Source: Pocillopora verrucosa (lineage: Eukaryota > Cnidaria > Anthozoa > Scleractinia > Pocilloporidae). Taken from it: a DNA stretch of 64,000 nucleotides. The stretch lies in NCBI RefSeq assembly GCF_036669915.1, contig NC_089318.1, forward strand, positions 21,999,558 to 22,063,557, given 5' to 3'. The notes beneath the pieces are model-generated. The model worked only from the letters and a program-made list of their open reading frames with translations, did not search any database and had not been told where the DNA came from. Of the stretch, positions 57,645 to 64,000 are shown in pieces. Position 1 is the first letter of the stretch; each line of letters begins with the position of its first letter. Made by a program: the position numbers and the translations under genes.

Positions 57645-60600
57645 ATGGCGGCCATTATCTCTGAAGCGGAAGTGGCCGCAGCCATCGAACAGGCGTTTGC
57701 TGAAAGAATCGATGAAATGGAGGAGTCAATCGTGGACGAGACAACGAATGAACAGAAAGTTCCAACCATGCAGTGTTCTTTTGAACCGAAAAATAAGTAT
57801 GTAAGCGGTGTCGAAAACATGAATGAATACGTTCTCTCGTACTTCGAGTCTTTGAATCATATGAGTCGGAGAATCATCACTGAACAACGCGAAGTGATGG
57901 CCGAGCAAGGCAACAAATGGGATAACTTAAGTCCCGACGAACAGGATAAACTCATAGATGAACGAATGGTCAGTCCCAAAGTGAAAAAACACTATTATTT
58001 AGATGATTCTTTTTCAACGAGAAAGCCAGATTGGTTTCCAGTGTTGAGATTGGCCCATGGCATTTCAGGGTCTGAAGAGCCGGGCAATTTTAACCCGAGA
58101 GATAGCATAACATCTGTCACGGTGAGCTTTTGTGTTTCATTTTCAAGGTTTGTTTTATAGTGAACATTTCCACATGGTTAAGTGCTTCCAGGAAACAAGC
58201 CTTCGCTAAAAGCTTTATTTTGCGAAAGGGTGACGAATATACCTCAAAAATTCCTCTTTATTTTAATCCCTTCAACCGTCACACTTTCAGTTCGATCATG
58301 AAGCGTGATTCATTTACTAAAGTAAGCTTGGGCGTGGTTGTTGTAAACGTTTTGAAAAAGTATGTCAAAATGATTTCGTTACACACGACGTAGATTTGTC
58401 GGCTTGAAAAGTATTTTGCTCACAATCACATGTACGTAGTTTGTTCACCAATATTACTTTTAAGTTCAGCTATCTGTAGAAACTTTTTCATGTTAGCAGA
58501 AGGCTCGTCGAGTTTTGTTCATAATTATTCGCGAATCGTGGAATGACGTAAGTTAATTTGATTATATTTCGCATGTTTTGAAGAGTGCATTTCAAACATT
58601 GTTTGAGATGTCATGAGGGTTACAATTAATAAAGAAATTAAACGTTGTATCGGCCGAAGATCGTCGATGTTTTATTGTGTAATTTTCACAAAATTTAACA
58701 TAAAGTTTTGCGACTAAAATTTTTAGAGCCACCAACAGGAATTCTAGAATGGTCTAGGGAGGTTGAACTTTTTGAAGACTGGCAAGCATTAATTCACATA
58801 CTTTGTGAATGTGAAATAAGACTGAGTGAAATACTTGATTGTGAACTTAGCTCTCCAGCTAGTTGTGAGCACAAAAATCTGTTAGTACACGCAACTGCAG
58901 GTTCTAAACTTGGGTGCCTGACAGGGTTGAAATGTGTTTTAACATGCATGTTACAGCAGCTGGCGATAAAATCTTTATCAGGTAAAGTTGAGAGAATAAG
59001 AAAGATGCCATTGGTTTCAGTCACTGAATAGGAAAAGTTGTTACCCCTTTATATCATGAGTGCAATACAAAAAAAAGATCTGAGCCCCCTCCCCCCACCC
59101 CACACTCCCTTTTATATGAGGAGTCAAATCCCAGACTTGTGGATTACCAACCCTCTTGGCCCAAAACCCAAACTCAATTTCCTATAATCCTATTACACCA
59201 ACAGTACTTTCACCTTTTACACAAACAGACTTATCCAGTTATTTTTTTGTAACAGTTCAGTTTGTTTAGCTTTAATGTATGTATTTTGATTATTTTTAAT
59301 CTTAATTATTGCTAATATACATGTGATGTATACCTACTCATTTAAACAAGTACCTATGTTGCATTCTACTAACATTTTGAAAAGTCAAGTGGTTAGTTTA
59401 TGCAATGGAATCATTGTGTCTTGTGTGACTGAGCACCTTATGTGATTTTTATACCATTTTTATTTGGTTTTGTTATTTTAATAGGAAATCCATTCCAAAG
59501 ATCAATTTTCATCTCCATGGTCCTGGGAAACACGAGTGAGTGTTGATAATGCATTTTTTTTGCAGTCTGTGGTTTGGAATTTTTTTATGGAGTGTGTTGG
59601 TTGTTGTGATTCCATACCCTAACAAACATTTTCATTATCAATGTTTTAATCCTTTCACCTCACTAAATTTTTTTTCATTTTTATCAAGTGACATTGTGCT
59701 ATTCTAAAAAAGTGAATATTGCAGTGTGATATAAAAAAATGACTTATGAAATGCATCGCTGTGGACTGGGAAGGCTGGGGAGGGGCTGGTGTAAGCAAAG
59801 GTAATGGTGCATTTAAAAACTATTTACAACATCCAAGATGGTGACACCTCACATACTGATGTGTATTTTGCAATAAGTATTTACATTTGGACAATTTCAA
59901 GTCCAATAACCATTACAATTTCCTTAAATGTAATTGATGCATTAGCTTCTTTATATTTCACTAACCATTCTGTACAGTTGTAAGTGGACAGTGTAATTGG
60001 ACAGTTGGCTGTAATTGGACACCTGTAATCGGACAAGCAGTCAATCATACTAAGTCAAAACAGCTAAATCCACCAATCACAGAATTGAATAGAATCATAG
60101 CTACATCCACTTATTCTAAAAAAAAACTGGAGAATTTCCAAAATGGAGGAATTTATTTGTTTTTTCAGAAATTGTAACGGTTATTATCAATTGGTAAAAG
60201 GACTTCCTGTTGTCCAATTCTGTCTGTAATCATATTCGTGATTGACAAATCAGACTTCTTTCTAGCAGTCATCCAATTTTGGTAATCACTTGTATGATTA
60301 CAGACTGAATTAGACTCTACTCAGTCCTATTACCATTATTTTTCATTATAATATGACAAAACCATGTTGAAACATAAGGAATTGATCAAAGAGGCTGCAA
60401 ATGCATCAGAGTTACATACAACTTTAGGGCTGTTCTTTCAAAAGCATGTAATGAGGAGGATGGTTCATAGCTTCCAAAAGTCATGGGCCATAAATAAGCC
60501 CTTAAACTTGCATTCTGCATCACACATTAATCACTGTTATCACTAATTTCATCAGCTGTACCAGGAGAAATTGTTGCTAAATTTTTTACAACGATTTCTC

Positions 60601-61822
60601 TTTCCAATTATCTTTAGAGCCAACAAGATCTTCATTTACTGGAGGAGGGAGAACTTGAAGAGCAACTAAAACGTGCACTAGAAGCTGATCTAGAAACACT
60701 AAATACTGTAATTGTACCAGTTGAGGTTAAAACAGAGAAACAACATGACTCTGACACAGACTCCAAAGACACAAGCATCAGCAGGAGTTTGCCTGGTTCA
60801 GAGCCTCTGTCACGAAAAGAGTTTCTTCTTGAGGGTCAGAAGTTTAGCCCTAGTAATAGTACCCAAGGCAGCAAAGGGAGCCTTGCATCCACACCTCCTA
60901 AAGGAAGCAAGGCAAGTCTAATATCAGAAACACCACCTAAAGGAAGTAAAGGCAGTCTTGCATCAGACATACCTCCTGGATTAAATAAGAGAAATTTGCT
61001 GTCTGACACACCTTCAAAAGGAAGCAAGACAAGTCTTGCGTCAGAGACAAATTCAAAGGAAAATAGAGGGAATCCTTTGTCAGATACACTACCCAAAGAA
61101 AATCATTCAAGTGTAGCTAAAGAGACACCACAGAAGAAAGATGCAAGTAAACTAAATCTTGAGTCTGAGATGCCACAGTCATCAGCTGTCAGCAAATCTT
61201 CATCCCCAAAAGAGCAGAATGATTCCAAAGAAGCTGCTCCAGCTGAAACAAAAGTAAGTACTGAACCTAATCCATGTGTCTTTTGCTAAGTACATCTCCT
61301 TATGAATGTCAAGCAAAGTTCAATTGTTATTGTTAACAGGAAAGAATTATTTAATTTTGAAAATCGACAGCTACCACCACCCAAAAATCACCCAGCAGCT
61401 TTTAGTATGAAAACTATACAGATTGGAACCTTTCTGTTGTTATTGTTGCAGCCTGATATTTTTGTTGTTTAAAATGACTGAAAGTTCTCTAGGGAACAAA
61501 AATGTACTTTTCTATTAAAGCAGTGGTTGAGGAGGAGGGAAATGTAAGTTTGTTTTCAAATTTAACTAACTACTAGTGGCACATAGAGACCCCACGGGGT
61601 TGATGATTGTTTCGGTGTTGAATGAGTCCCGGAAAAACATTTGGAGTTACCACTTGATTGTTATTAACTGTATCCTCATTTTTGTGATAGCATATGTGCA
61701 TATTGTACTGCAAAAAATAATTTAACATAATAATTTCACTTCATTTTTATTTCTTACAGGAAGTGGATATTGGTACTGCTTCCAATTCAAATGACTTGTT
61801 GGCTTTTCTTGTTAATTGGTAG
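57645..61822 (+). CDS. C1orf198: DUF4706 protein, C1orf198 homologue
   Basis: Exons: 57645-58121, 59485-59535, 60618-61253, 61760-61822; 1227 nt, 408 residues (human C1orf198 327), phase 0 at every junction. The conserved N-terminal block holds YFESLNHMSRRIITEQREVM and WDNLSPDEQDKLIDERMV (human YFSSLSPMARKI, WARLPPAQQDEIIDR). SPWSWETR (169-176) matches the human SFSWETK region. The protein ends NDLLAFLVNW, like human FDFLDNW. Between them is a disordered region with imperfect repeats of the type TPPKGSKxSLxSE (60885-61140). The function of this family is not established; it is predicted soluble. Start: first ATG, in a catggcggcc context, with no upstream in-frame ATG seen nearby. Confidence 0.88.
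60885..61140 (+). repeat. Imperfect coding tandem repeat in C1orf198 homologue
   Basis: About six degenerate units of 16-18 residues built on (T/D)xPPKGSKxSLxSE, recurring about every 48-54 bases and decaying towards the 3' end (SKENRGNPLSD, PKENHSSVAKE). Rich in Lys, Ser and Pro, predicted disordered. Confidence 0.75.
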
Positions 61823-63587
61823 CTCAGAAAGCTTTTCAACACATGGTGATGTCTTAACAGTTATGTGGCATACATTTCATGAAAAAAAAAAAATTCAATC
61901 TAAAAAAAATTTTTCCAAATGCCTGCAGTGTTTGTCAGCATAAAAAATATATTCTAAATGTTGCTGATTAGGTGCAAGTTAACATTTAGTTTTAATGACT
62001 GTTTAGTATTATTGACCCTGTTTATTCTTCTGTTGTGGTTTTGTGGTGAAGTTCTAGAATGAAAGATGAAATTAATTTTGCATGCATTTTTAATATGCTA
62101 CAATTGTGATAGTATATAGATAGGTAATGTTTTGAACCTAAGAGAAACAGTTTATCATCTAGTTATATTGTCATGGTTGAAGTTCCTGAGACAGTTGTTG
62201 TCGTTATTAGTGACTGACATTTTGACAGCCCTGGCAGAAGTCAACATCTCACTTGACTCAGATGAAGACTTCCACTCAGGTGTTCAAAATGTCAGTCATT
62301 TGTAATACTTTACCCTTGACCGAGACTAAATTTTTCCTTACAACATCAATACAGTATCAGGCAGGCAAGTGACAAGAATAAATAAAAATGTCAATTAGGT
62401 TAATATTAGTTAATCCAATACCAGAACCATTATCCAAACTAACATCACGTTTTGTTTAAGACCAAAAAATTAGCAGATTTTTTTACATTGTTCATATGGG
62501 CCACATCCACATCGAGGAAATTTTAAACAGATTTATCGAATTATATTTTTGTAAATACTTTTTTTACACCTCCCATGCATTTACCATGGATTTCCAAATT
62601 ATAGACCATGTACAAGGTGACAGGTTCAAAGGAACACCACGTTCAAGATGCTAAATAGTGTTCTTTGGTGAAGACTCGAGTCCCCAAAAGTTATGCCACT
62701 TTGGGCCATGCATTTACATATAGGCCAAATATGGGAGTTTCTCACTCTGTCATCACCCATCAGCATGCCCTAAGGTAAGGTGAAGAACCCAAGAGGTTGA
62801 TCTAAGTTCACAAGGAAAAAAGCCGTTGTGGTTGCTTTAATCTGTCTTCTTTTTGTGTTAGTTATCTTTTATTCACTGTAATCCTCTTGTTGGAGGCTTC
62901 TTATGAAGGAAGAAATAATTAATTGAAAAGAATGTGTGCACTTATTGAAGGAGTTATTAAAAAACGATCCTTTTGATTAATTTTATTTTTCACACAGTGA
63001 CTGAATTATGTAGTAATTCTTTAATTTGAATTTTGGCTGACCAAGTTGTTGGACTGTCTGGTTTGACAATGAAACATAAATATGCTGTACCCTTTGGTAA
63101 TCAAGGAAGCCGCGAAAAGAGCAGGATAATTGTCCCTCCGAATCCATCCCAAGAAAATACTCTCGCATGTCGTAGCATGCTTAAGGTTGTTCTTTGAAAC
63201 ATTATGTAAAACATTTTATTAAAAAAAAACTTTTAAACATTTAAAAGTTACCATAAGTGGTGATAGTCTTCATTTCATCAATTGATTTCAAAAAATTACA
63301 AATAATCTCAATAGAAAATATAAACCATTCGAATCTATGTTATTATAAGAATAAGTTACACATGTACATTGATTTTTGCAGCGTATGGTCTGCAATAGAA
63401 ACTTGTTGGTTTTGATGGATAGTCAATTTGCTCAATTTTTTTCCTCAATCATAAATTAATTTTTAAAGTTTGAGAGGTTTCTCAACTTTCATAGCTATGT
63501 ACAAGAGATTTAGTGTTAACAACTGGGTTGAAAACGTGGCTAATTTACGTTTTCAACTCAGTTGTTAACACTTAATTACCTGCTATA

Positions 63588-63632
<45 letters not shown>

Positions 63633-64000
63633 TTTATTCATATGTACAAGAGAGACAGATTAAAATAGAAATGGCGCAATATGTAAAAATAAATTATAAA
63701 CAGCCTAAGTTTGAAAAAAATTCCTCTACTGCTCAGTTCCTAGGGAAAAGTTGAAAGAAGAAGAACTTTAAAACGTCTGCTGTTGGTACAAAAAATGGTG
63801 GAAGCAAATGCAATAAATTATATTCCTAAACACTTAAAGCCAGGTTTGTAAGCTTTCGGTTCTTAAGGAAGAATTGTGGCGTGACTTATGTGTAGCTTGT
63901 CACGCAATCCGTCCTTTTTCAATAAAACAGTCGTTTATCGCGTGTTTGCAGCTACGCTCGTCTCCAACTTTTGCCACTCTGATAGCAAGGTATCATTTCA
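61823..64000. other. C1orf198 3'UTR and repeat-rich intergenic DNA
   Basis: AT-rich. About 62310-62460 resembles a degenerate copy of the ttaaccctttaactccc MITE interior. An inverted repeat and a dispersed gacgcagcaccac motif are at 63512-63640. No exon is supported. Confidence 0.5.
63512..63572. repeat. 26-bp inverted repeat plus dispersed motif
   Basis: 63512-63537 and 63547-63572 are reverse complements with one mismatch. Immediately downstream, 63583-63635 matches 21914-21970 (gatgcagcaccat...tttagaaactta). Together they look like one end of a dispersed repeat. Confidence 0.75.

Noticed and set aside
60836..61096. - strand 86-codon repetitive ORF
   Set aside because: Antisense shadow of the tandem repeat in exon 3 of the C1orf198 homologue.
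1..64000. CRISPR arrays, bacterial defence islands, rRNA genes, prophage
   Set aside because: None seen. The window is eukaryotic with spliced genes, and the tandem repeats are simple or transposon-derived.

Overview
This is nuclear DNA from an animal. All six complete host genes are split or flanked by GT-AG introns, and several match conserved metazoan genes (COA8, AP5M1, selenoprotein N, C1orf198/DUF4706). The sequence is AT-rich and full of short DNA-transposon debris, tRNA-derived SINEs, a Penelope-like element with a GIY-YIG nuclease and a BEL/Pao retrotransposon. That mix best fits a cnidarian, probably an anthozoan such as a coral, but the taxon is an inference. There are no bacterial operons, CRISPR arrays or rRNA genes.

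Layout. 1-84 is the last coding piece of a + strand gene, followed by its 3'UTR. 1440-2800 is a decayed Penelope-like element (- strand). 4817-13949 (- strand) is a 12-exon gene, reassembled here, for a secreted-and-anchored CUB-domain protein with a long cytoplasmic tail carrying two PP1-docking-like motifs. 16951-20380 (- strand) is a 7-exon gene for a small Lys/Ser/Arg-rich nuclear-type protein. It shares a 124-bp divergent promoter with COA8 (+, 20505-31413, 6 exons). Intron 3 of COA8 holds a complete BEL/Pao LTR retrotransposon (22172-29326) in antisense orientation, with LTRs that look identical, a 5-bp target duplication and an uninterrupted 2012-codon gag-pol.

After a 3.4-kb intergenic stretch with MITEs, an intronless WS/DGAT-type acyltransferase (-, 34816-36537) diverges from AP5M1 (+, 36922-46392, 14 exons). 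AP5M1 converges on selenoprotein N (-, 47279-57362, 13 exons). The SELENON gene has an in-frame UGA in its SCUG redox motif, and a SECIS-type structure can be folded in its 3'UTR at 46571-46660, in the region where the two convergent transcripts probably overlap. SELENON in turn shares a 282-bp divergent promoter with a DUF4706 gene (C1orf198 homologue, +, 57645-61822, 4 exons). The rest, to 64000, is repeat-rich non-coding DNA.

Exon models were joined by hand from splice sites and reading phase. In each of the five main models (CUB gene, Lys/Ser gene, COA8, AP5M1, SELENON) and in C1orf198 the phases chain correctly and the total length divides by three. Functionally the genes are unrelated housekeeping or membrane genes (mitochondrial complex IV assembly, late-endosomal AP-5 adaptor, ER redox/calcium control, lipid acylation). 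They are arranged as divergent and convergent pairs rather than as a pathway.
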